DNA of 64,000 nt from Synergistaceae bacterium. Its GTDB lineage: Bacteria > Synergistota > Synergistia > Synergistales > Aminobacteriaceae. The DNA is taken from positions 1 through 64,000 of the forward strand of contig JAHDKT010000015.1 in assembly GCA_018436725.1 (NCBI GenBank). Reading direction: 5' to 3'. The notes beneath the pieces were generated by a model. The model saw only the letters and a program-made list of their open reading frames with translations, did not search any database and was not told where the DNA came from. A program made the translations under genes and the position numbers. Below are positions 36,345 to 44,539 of this stretch, piece by piece; within the stretch, counting starts at the first letter, position 1, and each line of letters starts with the position of its first letter.

Positions 36345-36373
36345 ATTGTACTGTGTTCCTATGAAAAAGTCCA
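36345..36373 (-). promoter_or_regulatory. Promoter of selC
   Basis: Minus-strand -35 TGGACT (36368-36373), 18-base spacer, -10 TACAAT (36345-36350), about 14 bases before the tRNA 5' end. Confidence 0.6.
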
Positions 36374-36407
36374 GTCGTAAAGAGCATTCAGACAATCCTA
36401 CTTTTTC

Positions 36408-36424
36408 TCTCCTTTTGAAGGAGA
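36408..36424. other. Short inverted repeat between hypothetical gene and selC
   Basis: TCTCCTT-TTG-AAGGAGA forms a seven-base-pair stem with a three-base loop. On the minus strand it is followed by A rather than T residues, so it is not a clear terminator. Confidence 0.4.
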
Positions 36425-36469
36425 CATAGCTCGGAGCCGGAGTCGACCGGTGTACCTGAAGAATACCCG

Positions 36470-37165
36470 CTATTTGCTCTCGGCAGAAAACCACACCATG
36501 TCATGATCCACCAGAACCTCACGTAGAGCGGGTGCGCCGAAGAAATTTCCGAAAGAGAGAACGGAGGCGGCGTTTGCCAGAGCGCGGGCGACATCAAGCG
36601 TGCTTATTGCCGGGTTGTCGTTCGTCGCATCGTCGAAGCGAACTTTTGCGACGCCGTCGCCGCCGATGACATAGGCGCCGGTAAAGCGCATCAAAGCCCG
36701 AACCCTGAATGTGAGGCGCCGCTCGTAGACCCCCTTCACCATAACCTTTCCGTTGCGCAGTTCCAGTTCCGAAACGGCGAAGTGCGGCATTCCCTCGGAA
36801 AGCGTCTTCAGAAAGCTCTCCTTTGAGATTCCGCCGGAGAGGCGGCTTTCGCCGTGAGAATGAATGACGATGCCTCGCGCCGCCGAAGTAAAAAGGACAT
36901 CGTACATCACGAGCAACAGCCTGTCGTAACGAACGCCTTCAAAAAGCGCGTTTTCGATACACAGATTGAGCGTCGGTATCTTGCCCCGGCGCAGCTCGTC
37001 CTCCGAGCCCATTATGACTGCCAGTACGGATTTTGCCTGAATTCTGTCCGCGAAGTATTTGGTAAACCGCGCCTCGAACTCACGTACAAGCTGGTTCCCC
37101 CAGCATGCGGAGGCTCCCAGAAGCAGCAGAAAGGAGCCTGCGAAGAGTCTTCTCCAGAACGTCAT
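36470..37165 (-). CDS. Exported DUF2993/LmeA-like protein
   Basis: 231 residues with a signal sequence (RRLFAGSFLLLLGASACWG). The central part, GGISKESFLKTLSEGMPHFA followed by ELRNGKVMVKGVYE, resembles DUF2993 proteins, which bind envelope lipids in the one studied example (mycobacterial LmeA). The match is from memory of the pattern and is tentative. The ATG at 37165 has GGGAGG eight bases upstream; a GTG three codons earlier is less likely. It follows the M23 peptidase gene, suggesting an envelope role. Confidence 0.65.
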   Translation of the reverse strand: MTFWRRLFAGSFLLLLGASACWGNQLVREFEARFTKYFADRIQAKSVLAVIMGSEDELRRGKIPTLNLCIENALFEGVRYDRLLLVMYDVLFTSAARGIVIHSHGESRLSGGISKESFLKTLSEGMPHFAVSELELRNGKVMVKGVYERRLTFRVRALMRFTGAYVIGGDGVAKVRFDDATNDNPAISTLDVARALANAASVLSFGNFFGAPALREVLVDHDMVWFSAESK

Positions 37166-37229
37166 CCCCTCCACCTCCCGAGGAAAAAGTATCCGCGCAC
37201 GCGGTCAGCGCAGCCGCTGTCCTCCGGCA

Positions 37230-38165
37230 TTACTTCCACTTAGGGATTATCTTCCGCAACGCGGTTTTCTCCAGCATTTGGGCGACAGTGGCGGAGAAAA
37301 GGGGCTCGGGGTCCACCATCTGTCCGGAAAGCGCAAGACCGAAATGCAGATGCGGTCCGGTCGCCCTTCCGGTCACGCCGCTCTTGCCGACCACCTGTCC
37401 CGCCTTGACGAAATCGCCTTGTTTCACATCCGCGGTATCCATGTGAAAGTAGTGCGCGATGACTCCTCCGCCCGAATCGATATAAACGCTCTTCCCTGCG
37501 TAGTAATGATCACCGGTGAGGACGACGTACCCGGAAAGAGCGGAGAGAACCGGCGTTCCCGTCGCGGCGCGGAAATCAACCCCACCGTGAGGGCTCCTCG
37601 GTTTTCCGTTCAAAATCCTCCGGCGGCCATACGGGCTGGTCACTATGCCTGGGACGGGCCGCACGATGGGAAGCCCCCACCGACGTTCCGCAGTCATAGT
37701 AGCAAGGGCCGCGCCAGTCAGCTTTCTCTCCGCCTCTATGCGTTTGAGCGCGGAAGGCGGAGGCGTCACCATGCCCTCCGGAAGCGTGAGCCTGTCCTCC
37801 TTGTACTGCACAGGCGTTATCTTAATGGAAAAGGGGTGCTCCGAACGCTTCCCTCCGGCGAGGAGGCGGAGCGTCAGGCGGTGATCTCCCGTCTTCGCCT
37901 TGCCGACGTGCGTTCCGAGAAGACCGAGGGCGATGTAACGGTCATTCCATACCGAAACGCCGAGCTGCACAACGCTCCCCTGCCACACGACCTCCACCCC
38001 CGTCAAGGGTTCGGACGAGGTGACGCGGAGTACGAACGGCTTCCCGATACCCACCGAAGACGGAAACTGAACGTTCACATCGGCAGCCCCCGGCGACGGA
38101 AGCAGAGCGAAGCAAAAGAACAGGAAAAAGAAGAGCGCGCACCGTAGTCTTACTGTACCGAGCAA
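37230..38165 (-). CDS. Secreted M23 family metallopeptidase
   Basis: 311 residues: signal peptide (FFFLFFCFALLPSPGAA), an Ig-like N-terminal part (about 28-115), and a LytM/M23 domain from about 170. Zinc ligands are in PHGGVDFRAATGTP and ATGPHLHFGLALSG, so it should be an active cell-wall endopeptidase. It starts with TTG at 38165, four bases after the phosphorylase stop, with GGAAGG upstream. Confidence 0.9.
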   Translation of the reverse strand: MLGTVRLRCALFFFLFFCFALLPSPGAADVNVQFPSSVGIGKPFVLRVTSSEPLTGVEVVWQGSVVQLGVSVWNDRYIALGLLGTHVGKAKTGDHRLTLRLLAGGKRSEHPFSIKITPVQYKEDRLTLPEGMVTPPPSALKRIEAERKLTGAALATMTAERRWGLPIVRPVPGIVTSPYGRRRILNGKPRSPHGGVDFRAATGTPVLSALSGYVVLTGDHYYAGKSVYIDSGGGVIAHYFHMDTADVKQGDFVKAGQVVGKSGVTGRATGPHLHFGLALSGQMVDPEPLFSATVAQMLEKTALRKIIPKWK

Positions 38166-38169
38166 CTAT

Positions 38170-39486
38170 TTACCCAACCCTTCCGAGAATCAGTTTTCTT
38201 TGCGCCCCCGCATCGGAAGGCGCGACCGCATGATCGAACGTGCAGGCGGACTCGAAATACGGCAAAGCGTCCGCGAGCTTCCCCTCGTCGTTGTACAGGA
38301 TTTCGAGGAGCGCTTCACCTTCACGGACCGACGCGCCGTTCTTCTTCAGAATGCGAGCGCCGACGGAGAGATCGATACTCTCCCCCAAAGACATCCGCCC
38401 GCCTCCGAGCCGCTTCACACCTTCGCCGATCTTCCGTGCGTTCACCGAGCGCACAACGCACTCTCCGGGAGCGGCGATAACCTTTTTCTTGCCGGCCAGA
38501 GGAAGCACGTCCTCCGGGCGGGTACATATCCGTTCATCTCCCCCTTGGGCGCGGATCATGGCGCGGAACGTCTCGAGCCCCGACCCGTCGTCCAGCTTCT
38601 TCCGGGCGAGATCGCACCCCTCGTCGAAAGAGAGGTCCGAATCGATGGAGACCATCGCCCCGGCAAGGTTGATCACAATCTCCTCGACATCCTTCGGCCC
38701 TTCTCCCCGGAGTACCGAAACGGCTTCGAGCACCTCCGTGCTGTTACCTATCCACTCGCCGAGGGGTTGATCCATATCGGTGATCAGCGCCATACTCTCC
38801 TTCCCGAGAGCTTTTGAGAGTGACACGAGCGCCCTCGCGAGCTTTTCGGCGCTTTCGTAATCCTCCATGAACGCGCCCCCGCCGCATTTCACGTCGAACA
38901 CGAAAGCGTCGGCGCCTCCGGCGATCTTCTTGCTGACTATGCTGCTGCATATCAGCGGAAGCGAGGGCACGGTCCCGGTAACATCGCGCAGAGCATAGAA
39001 CTTTCCTTCCGCGGGGGCAAGGTCGGCCGAATGGCCTGAGATAGCGCAGCCGATGCGCCGAACCTGGTCGGCGAAACGCTCGGAGGAGAGGTGTGTTTGA
39101 AAGCCGGGAATCGCCTCCAGCTTGTCCACGGTGCCGCCGGTGAATCCCAGCCCCGGACCGGAGAGTTTGGCCACCTTGACGCCGCATGCGGCCGCAAGAG
39201 GAACCAGGAGCAGCGTTACCTTGTCGCCCACGCCGCCGGTGCTGTGCTTGTCCACGATACGAAGGTCGCCGAAGGAGAGAATCTGTCCTGAACGCGCAAG
39301 GGCCAGGGTGAACTCCTTCAGCTCTTCTCCCTTGAGTCCGGAGTGATATACCGCCATCAGCCATGCGCTCGCCTGATAGTCGGGAACGACGCCGGAGGCG
39401 AAAGCGCTCACGAACTCGCGGATATCCTCGCCGGAGTGCGCTCCTCCGTCTCTCTTTCGCTCGATGAACGAAATGATATCGAACAT
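38170..39486 (-). CDS. deoA: Pyrimidine-nucleoside (thymidine) phosphorylase
   Basis: Phosphorolyses thymidine or uridine to base and sugar phosphate. 438 residues; VDKHSTGGVGDKVTLLLVPL and LSGPGLGFTGGTVDKLEAIP are hallmark segments. An alpha/beta C-terminal domain is complete. Gram-positive-type enzymes of this family (pdp) accept uridine too; the choice cannot be made here. Its ATG follows the pnp stop by one base. Confidence 0.94.
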   Translation of the reverse strand: MFDIISFIERKRDGGAHSGEDIREFVSAFASGVVPDYQASAWLMAVYHSGLKGEELKEFTLALARSGQILSFGDLRIVDKHSTGGVGDKVTLLLVPLAAACGVKVAKLSGPGLGFTGGTVDKLEAIPGFQTHLSSERFADQVRRIGCAISGHSADLAPAEGKFYALRDVTGTVPSLPLICSSIVSKKIAGGADAFVFDVKCGGGAFMEDYESAEKLARALVSLSKALGKESMALITDMDQPLGEWIGNSTEVLEAVSVLRGEGPKDVEEIVINLAGAMVSIDSDLSFDEGCDLARKKLDDGSGLETFRAMIRAQGGDERICTRPEDVLPLAGKKKVIAAPGECVVRSVNARKIGEGVKRLGGGRMSLGESIDLSVGARILKKNGASVREGEALLEILYNDEGKLADALPYFESACTFDHAVAPSDAGAQRKLILGRVG

Positions 39487-39487
39487 G

Positions 39488-40303
39488 TCATCTCATCTCC
39501 TTGAAAAAACGCTTCAAGAGGCGAATCAGCTTCTCGGAAGTCTTCGCCATCTCGTCGAGCACCTCCTGTCCGCTCAAAACATTTTCCGTCATCCCCGCGG
39601 CGGCGTTGGCAACGCAGGAAAGAGCGCAGACCCGCAGCCCCATGGCATTTGCCGTTATCGCCTCCGGTACGGTGGACATACCCACCACGGCCGCCCCCAG
39701 CATGCGCGCCATCCGTATCTCGGCCGGAGTTTCGAAAGAAGGCCCGGAGAAAGCGAAATACACCCCCCTGCGCACGGAAATGCGCTCCTCCATAGCGGCC
39801 TTTTCGAACGCCGCCGAAAACTCGGGGTCGTAACAACGCGTCATGTCCGGAAAACGATCGTTCCACTCCGGCGTGTCGGGACCGCGCAGAGGATTCGCTC
39901 CCATGAAATTGATGTGGTCTTCCACAACGACCACGTCCCCCGGAGAGAGCGCCGCATCCACTCCGCCCGATGCGTTCGTGATCACCAGATTCTTCACGCC
40001 GAGTTCCCCGAGTACCCGCACCGGAAAGACAACCTGCTCCATCGGGTACCCCTCGTAGTAGTGAACTCGACCCTGCATGACGAGAAGCCGCCGATCGCCC
40101 AGTTTTCCCTGGACTAGCCGTCCGCCGTGTCCCGGTGCGGTGGAACGGGGCCAATTCGGTATCTGCTCATAGGGTATCACGGTGCGTTCTTCGAGGGAAT
40201 CCGCGAAAGCACCCAATCCTGAACCCAGAATGACGGCGGACTCGGAAGACGAAGGGAGGCGTTCTCGCAAGAAAGCGCACGCGGCCTTGACTTTTTCGAT
40301 CAT
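39488..40303 (-). CDS. punA: Purine nucleoside phosphorylase (trimeric type)
   Basis: Phosphorolyses inosine and guanosine. 271 residues; ILGSGLGAFADSLEE binds phosphate, GRVHYYEGYPMEQVVFPVRV and TNASGGVDAALSPGDVVVVE follow, and FSGPSFETPAEIRMAR is the family signature. AAAGGAG lies upstream of the ATG. With deoA it forms a nucleoside-salvage pair. Confidence 0.94.
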   Translation of the reverse strand: MIEKVKAACAFLRERLPSSSESAVILGSGLGAFADSLEERTVIPYEQIPNWPRSTAPGHGGRLVQGKLGDRRLLVMQGRVHYYEGYPMEQVVFPVRVLGELGVKNLVITNASGGVDAALSPGDVVVVEDHINFMGANPLRGPDTPEWNDRFPDMTRCYDPEFSAAFEKAAMEERISVRRGVYFAFSGPSFETPAEIRMARMLGAAVVGMSTVPEAITANAMGLRVCALSCVANAAAGMTENVLSGQEVLDEMAKTSEKLIRLLKRFFKEMR

Positions 40304-40336
40304 TCTCTCAACTCCTTTTCATTGATCGGCGCATGT

Positions 40337-41230
40337 TTACGCTCGTGGATGAGAAGCATCATACACGTCCCGCAGTTCAAGGTCAAAGTGCAGATACTTG
40401 TCGGTTGTGGATATGGAGGCATGTCCCAGGATTTCCTGGAGCGTTTTCTGGTCCATTCCGCGGCGCAGCAGATGCGTCGCGAAGCTATGACGGAGAATAT
40501 GAGGATGGAGGCGTTTTCTGGAGATCCCCGCCTCCGCCCCTCGTTTCTGTAGAATCCGCCACACATCCTCGCGGTTCAGCATCATGCCGTTCCGCGAAAG
40601 AAAAAGCGCATCGGTCTCCGCCTTCGCAAGCATGGGGCGGGCTGTTTCAAGATAGATCCGCACGCGATGCGCAGGCTCGCCCAAGAATGGAACCGTGCGC
40701 TCCTTCTCGCTCTTCCCGAGGGCGCGGAGCGTTTTCGAAGCGAAGTCAACATCTCCTGTACGGAGCGAACACAACTCGCTTGCCCGCAGACCGCACCCGT
40801 AAGCTACCTCGAAAAGCGCCCGATCCCTGCGGGACAGGGGGTCTTCGCCCGCGCACACCTCGAGCAGCCGGTCGATCTCTCCCTCGCCGAGAATCTGCGG
40901 GAGCCGCTGCTCTTTCTGCGGAAGCTCGGGAAGCGCGACATCGCTTACCAGCACCTCCTCCACCTGCAGGAATCGCATCCACGTGCGAAGTCCCGCCATC
41001 GTCCGCTGCCGCGAGGATTTGCTCCCCCCGTTGTTCACCAGAAAACGTTGGAAACGGGCGATACCAGTCTCCTCGGGAGGAAAGGGAGACACCCCGGAAA
41101 CGGTGCAGAAATCGAACCAGCGCTGCAGATCGCGCGAATAAGCGGAGGCCGTGTTCTCGCTCAGCCCCCGTTCCAGCAACAACCACGCAAGAAAACCTTC
41201 ACGAGCGGATTCAAAGTCATATAATGTCAT
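40337..41230 (-). CDS. xerD: Tyrosine recombinase XerC/XerD
   Basis: Resolves chromosome dimers at dif. 297 residues with a SAM-like N-terminal domain and catalytic residues Arg (GCGLRASELCSLR), Lys (LGKSEKERTVPF), HPHILRHSFATHLL, LGHASISTTDKYLH with the nucleophilic Tyr. All residues are canonical, unlike the integrase at the left end. XerC and XerD cannot be told apart here. The ATG at 41230 has no ribosome site and lies nine bases from a -10 element, so the mRNA may be leaderless. Confidence 0.92.
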   Translation of the reverse strand: MTLYDFESAREGFLAWLLLERGLSENTASAYSRDLQRWFDFCTVSGVSPFPPEETGIARFQRFLVNNGGSKSSRQRTMAGLRTWMRFLQVEEVLVSDVALPELPQKEQRLPQILGEGEIDRLLEVCAGEDPLSRRDRALFEVAYGCGLRASELCSLRTGDVDFASKTLRALGKSEKERTVPFLGEPAHRVRIYLETARPMLAKAETDALFLSRNGMMLNREDVWRILQKRGAEAGISRKRLHPHILRHSFATHLLRRGMDQKTLQEILGHASISTTDKYLHFDLELRDVYDASHPRA

Positions 41231-41239
41231 AATAGTTAC

Positions 41240-41267
41240 AGTGTAGCATAAAAAAAGGAACCGGCAA
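41240..41267 (-). promoter_or_regulatory. xerD promoter overlapping upstream terminator
   Basis: Minus-strand -35 TTGCCG (41262-41267), 16-base spacer, -10 TACACT (41240-41245). The -35 lies inside the 3' stem of the Nudix gene terminator. Confidence 0.55.
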
Positions 41268-41278
41268 AGCCGGTTCCT
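41249..41278 (-). terminator. Terminator of the kor-Nudix operon
   Basis: Ten-base-pair stem AGGAACCGGC/GCCGGTTCCT (41269-41278 with 41256-41265), three-base loop, followed on the minus strand by a run of T. Confidence 0.88.
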
Positions 41279-41332
41279 CATATATCCCGATATTCGAAAG
41301 GGTTGTTAAAACCTCTTTTTCCCGGCGCGTTC

Positions 41333-41878
41333 TCAGCGTCCTTCGCCGAAGGCTATCCACCACGAGAGCGCGGCGAACGTCTTCGCGTCGCGCAGAGTTC
41401 CTCCTGCGAGCAGCGCCGGGATCTCCCCGCGCGCGACCGGAACGACCGAGATATACTCGTCGTCGTCCTCCTGCAGCTTCGAAGGGCGAAGCCCCGTCGC
41501 GACGAACAGAGCCATCAGCTCCGTGCTGAAACCCGGAGAGTTGTAAATGCGGCCGATCTCCCTCAAATGTTCCGGGTAGTAGCCCACTTCCTCCTGCAGC
41601 TCTCTGCGCGCCGCTTCATCGAACGGTTCGTCGCCCTCGACGATTCCGGCGGGTATTTCCAGCATATCCTCCCCTACCGCGTACCTGTGCTGCCTGATCA
41701 ACAACACGGTTCCGTCGTCAAGCACGGGAAGTATGCCCACGGCTGGGCTGTGTTCCACCACCTCGCGGATCGCCCGCTTCCCGGAGGGAAGCGTAACGTC
41801 GTCCACGCGGAGATTCAGAATCCTGCCGGTGTAGACAGTCCTCTGCGCGAGGGTCTGCTCCCTCACGCTTTCAAACAT
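41333..41878 (-). CDS. nudF: Nudix hydrolase, ADP-ribose pyrophosphatase type
   Basis: 181 residues. The Nudix box runs from GIVEGDEPFDEAARRELQEE onward, with IPAG just before and SPGFSTELMALFVATGL after, as in ADP-ribose pyrophosphatases. It would hydrolyse ADP-ribose or similar nucleoside diphosphate sugars. The start overlaps korC by 16 bases. Confidence 0.88.
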   Translation of the reverse strand: MFESVREQTLAQRTVYTGRILNLRVDDVTLPSGKRAIREVVEHSPAVGILPVLDDGTVLLIRQHRYAVGEDMLEIPAGIVEGDEPFDEAARRELQEEVGYYPEHLREIGRIYNSPGFSTELMALFVATGLRPSKLQEDDDEYISVVPVARGEIPALLAGGTLRDAKTFAALSWWIAFGEGR

Positions 41879-42420
41879 GCCCTGGCGACCTCTTTCCCCT
41901 TTTCATAGGCGCCCAGGTTCATCGGGAGGAACTGGGGCTTCTTTTTTCCCAGCTTCTCCTTGATCGTCTCGATGCAGACCTCGTCCGAAACAATACCGCT
42001 CGACTCGACGACGGCGCCGAGAATGACGACGTTGGCTATCTTATCGCTGCCCAGCTCCTCCGCGATTGCGGAGGCCGGAAGAGCGACCGGCTTGATATCG
42101 GTGCGGGCGTTGTCGTACTCCACAAGGTCGCTGTTGTACACCAGCACGCCGCCCGGCTTCAGCCGGCCGATGAACTTGGAGAGAGAAGGCTGATTCATGA
42201 CCACCAGAACGTCCGCCTTGTCCACTACCGGAGAACCGATCTCTTCATCCGAGAGCACCACGCCGCAATTCGCCGTTCCTCCGCGCATCTCCGGCCCGTA
42301 GGAGGGAATCCACGTGACGTGTCTTCCTTCTTCGATACCCGTGTACGCTACGAGCTGCCCAAGGACCATGACTCCCTGACCGCCGAAACCGGCCGCGAGA
42401 AGCGTTTTGAAAAAGGACAT
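41863..42420 (-). CDS. korC: 2-oxoacid:ferredoxin oxidoreductase, gamma subunit
   Basis: Gamma domain of the OFOR complex, 185 residues; AAGFGGQGVMVLGQLVAYTG and PSYGPEMRGGTANCGVVLSD are diagnostic. I chose the ATG at 42420 because GGGAGG lies seven bases upstream; an ATG two codons earlier is too close to it. It completes the delta-alpha-beta-gamma set. Confidence 0.95.
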   Translation of the reverse strand: MSFFKTLLAAGFGGQGVMVLGQLVAYTGIEEGRHVTWIPSYGPEMRGGTANCGVVLSDEEIGSPVVDKADVLVVMNQPSLSKFIGRLKPGGVLVYNSDLVEYDNARTDIKPVALPASAIAEELGSDKIANVVILGAVVESSGIVSDEVCIETIKEKLGKKKPQFLPMNLGAYEKGKEVARACLKA

Positions 42421-42432
42421 GCTCATCCCTCC

Positions 42433-43179
42433 CTAGTCGAAATCCTTGAACGTACCAAGGGGATAGTAGGGCATCATCGTATTGACAAGCCAGTCGAAAG
42501 CCTCCACGGGACGCATCCCCCAGTTCGTCGGACAGGACGAGAGAATCTCGACGAGCGAGAATCCCTTCCCGTCGATCTGATTCTGGAAAGCCTGCTTGAC
42601 GGCCTGCTTCGCTTTGATGATGTACTTCGGCTGCGCCACCGTGACGCGGGTGATATAGCCCGGAGCGGGGAGCGTGGCCAGCATCTCGCTCACCCGGATC
42701 GGATAGCCGTTGACCTTGACGTCGCGTCCAAGCGGGCACGTCGAGGCTCTCTGGCCCACAAGCGTCGTCGGGGCCATCTGGCCTCCGGTCATGCCGTAGA
42801 TCGCGTTGTTGATGAAGATCACCGTGATATTCTGCCCTCTGTTGGCGGCGTGAACGATTTCGGCCATGCCGATGGAGGCGAGGTCGCCGTCGCCCTGGTA
42901 GGTGTAGACGATCTTGTCGGGGCGGACGGTCTTTATGCCGGTCGCCACTGCGGGGGCGCGGCCGTGCGGCGCTTCGCAGTAGTCCGTGTCCATATAGTCG
43001 TAGATCATGGCGGCGCACCCGACCGGGGCGATGCCTATGGTGTCGTTCTGTATGCCGAGTTCGTCGATGGCCTCGCAGACAAGGCGGTGGGCGATTCCGT
43101 GCCCGCACCCCGGACAGTAGTGGCTGCTCACATTCGGCATCCAGCTCTTCGGACGTTCGTATACTTTCACTTCGTTCAT
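42433..43179 (-). CDS. korB: 2-oxoacid:ferredoxin oxidoreductase, beta (TPP-binding) subunit
   Basis: 248 residues. HYCPGCGHGIAHRL at the start; the thiamine diphosphate motif runs from GDGDLASIGMAEIVHAANR to INNAIYGMTGGQM. It catalyses decarboxylation of a 2-oxoacid to acyl-CoA with the alpha subunit. GGGAGGGG lies seven bases before the ATG. Confidence 0.95.
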   Translation of the reverse strand: MNEVKVYERPKSWMPNVSSHYCPGCGHGIAHRLVCEAIDELGIQNDTIGIAPVGCAAMIYDYMDTDYCEAPHGRAPAVATGIKTVRPDKIVYTYQGDGDLASIGMAEIVHAANRGQNITVIFINNAIYGMTGGQMAPTTLVGQRASTCPLGRDVKVNGYPIRVSEMLATLPAPGYITRVTVAQPKYIIKAKQAVKQAFQNQIDGKGFSLVEILSSCPTNWGMRPVEAFDWLVNTMMPYYPLGTFKDFD

Positions 43180-43195
43180 CAGAAATCCCCTCCCT

Positions 43196-44257
43196 TTACA
43201 GGCCGAGAATCCGTCGGCATTCGTTCTCGATCTCCTCGACCGAGGGCGCGAATCCGCCCGTGCGGCCGTAGAAGGAGACCGGATACTGACAACCGGTGGC
43301 GACTCTCACGTCATCCACCATCTGCCCGGCGTTCATCTCGGAGACAAGAATATGCTTGACGGTGGAAGGAATCGTCTTGAACATTTCATAAGGATAGGGC
43401 CAGAGGGTGATCGGACGAATCATGCCGACCTTGTGCCCCTCGGCGCGCAGGTTGTTCACTGCGGAGCGGGAGATTCTGGCCGTGGTGCCGTATGCGGCGA
43501 TAAGCAGCTCGGCGTCGTCGAGAAGATAAGTTTCGCAGCGCTGCTCCGTTTTCTTCATCTCGGCGTACTTCTTCTGTAGCTTTCGGTTGTGCTCTTCAAG
43601 GGGTTCCGGAGTCAGGAAGAGGCTGTGAAGGTGGCTCCTCTTGCCGCCGCGTTCGCCCATGAATCCGAGCGCCCAGGAAGAGTCCGCGGGCTGATCTCTG
43701 GTCGGGCTCGGTTTGATCTCGACGGCCTCCATCATCTGTCCCATGAAGCCGTCCGCAGCCACCATGACCGGATTGCGGTACTTCTGCGCGAGGTCGAACG
43801 CGAGCTGGGTGAGGTCGACGCACTCCTGGAGCGTGCTGGGCGCGAGGACGATAAGGTTGTAATCGCCGTTTCCGCCGCCCTTGGTCGACTGAAGGTAATC
43901 CGCCTGTCCCGGCAGAATACCGCCAAGTCCGGGACCTGCGCGCATCACGTTCACGATCACTGCGGGAATCTCGCATCCCGCGACGTAGGAGATACCCTCC
44001 GACATGAGGGAGATGCCGGGGCTCGACGAGGAGGTCATGACTCTGTACCCTGTGGCGCCGCCTCCCAGCACCATGTTGATCGAAGCCACTTCGCTCTCCG
44101 CCTGCACATAGACGCCGCCCACCTCGGGAAGATGCGCAGACATATACTCCGGAATCTCGTTCTGCGGAGTTATCGGGTATCCGAAAAAGTATTTACAGCC
44201 CGCCTGAATGGCAGCCTCGGCAATGGCTTCCGTTCCTTTCATCAAAACTCGTCCCAT
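43196..44257 (-). CDS. korA: 2-oxoacid:ferredoxin oxidoreductase, alpha subunit
   Basis: 353 residues; FGYPITPQNEIPEYMSAHLP opens the pyrimidine-binding domain, followed by SSSSPGISLMSEGISYVAG and RAGPGLGGILPGQADY. Subunit size resembles the KorA/VorB group, so 2-oxoglutarate or branched-chain 2-oxoacids are the likely substrates; the sequence alone does not decide. Four Fe-S electrons pass to KorD. GGAGGTG precedes the ATG. Confidence 0.94.
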   Translation of the reverse strand: MGRVLMKGTEAIAEAAIQAGCKYFFGYPITPQNEIPEYMSAHLPEVGGVYVQAESEVASINMVLGGGATGYRVMTSSSSPGISLMSEGISYVAGCEIPAVIVNVMRAGPGLGGILPGQADYLQSTKGGGNGDYNLIVLAPSTLQECVDLTQLAFDLAQKYRNPVMVAADGFMGQMMEAVEIKPSPTRDQPADSSWALGFMGERGGKRSHLHSLFLTPEPLEEHNRKLQKKYAEMKKTEQRCETYLLDDAELLIAAYGTTARISRSAVNNLRAEGHKVGMIRPITLWPYPYEMFKTIPSTVKHILVSEMNAGQMVDDVRVATGCQYPVSFYGRTGGFAPSVEEIENECRRILGL

Positions 44258-44283
44258 GTCTTCTTCACCTCCGACAGTGCAAA

Positions 44284-44502
44284 CTACTCTTCAATCCTGA
44301 ACACTTCGATCGCCGCATCGGGACAGGTCATCGCACACATGCCGCACCCGACGCACCCCTCCTTGAACTGTTCGACCGGACGATAGCCCTTCGCGTTGGT
44401 CTTCTCCGAAATCCGGAGAACCTTCACCGGGCAGGCGGTCACACACAGTCCGCAACTCTTGCAAAACTGCTCGAAAACCTCGATGCGTCCTTTTTTCGCC
44501 AT
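44284..44502 (-). CDS. korD: 2-oxoacid oxidoreductase ferredoxin (delta) subunit
   Basis: 72-residue protein with two [4Fe-4S] motifs, CKSCGLCVTACPVKVL and CVGCGMCAMTCPDAAI. It transfers electrons from the KorAB active site to free ferredoxin. First of the four kor genes, directly after the ATPase gene. Confidence 0.95.
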   Translation of the reverse strand: MAKKGRIEVFEQFCKSCGLCVTACPVKVLRISEKTNAKGYRPVEQFKEGCVGCGMCAMTCPDAAIEVFRIEE

Positions 44503-44539
44503 TGCCTGTGCACCCCTTCCACAAAGAATTGGAGAAAAA

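Noticed and set aside
36470-38165. In-frame TGA selenoprotein in the genes next to selC
   Set aside because: The neighbouring genes are complete without read-through, and none belongs to a known selenoprotein family.
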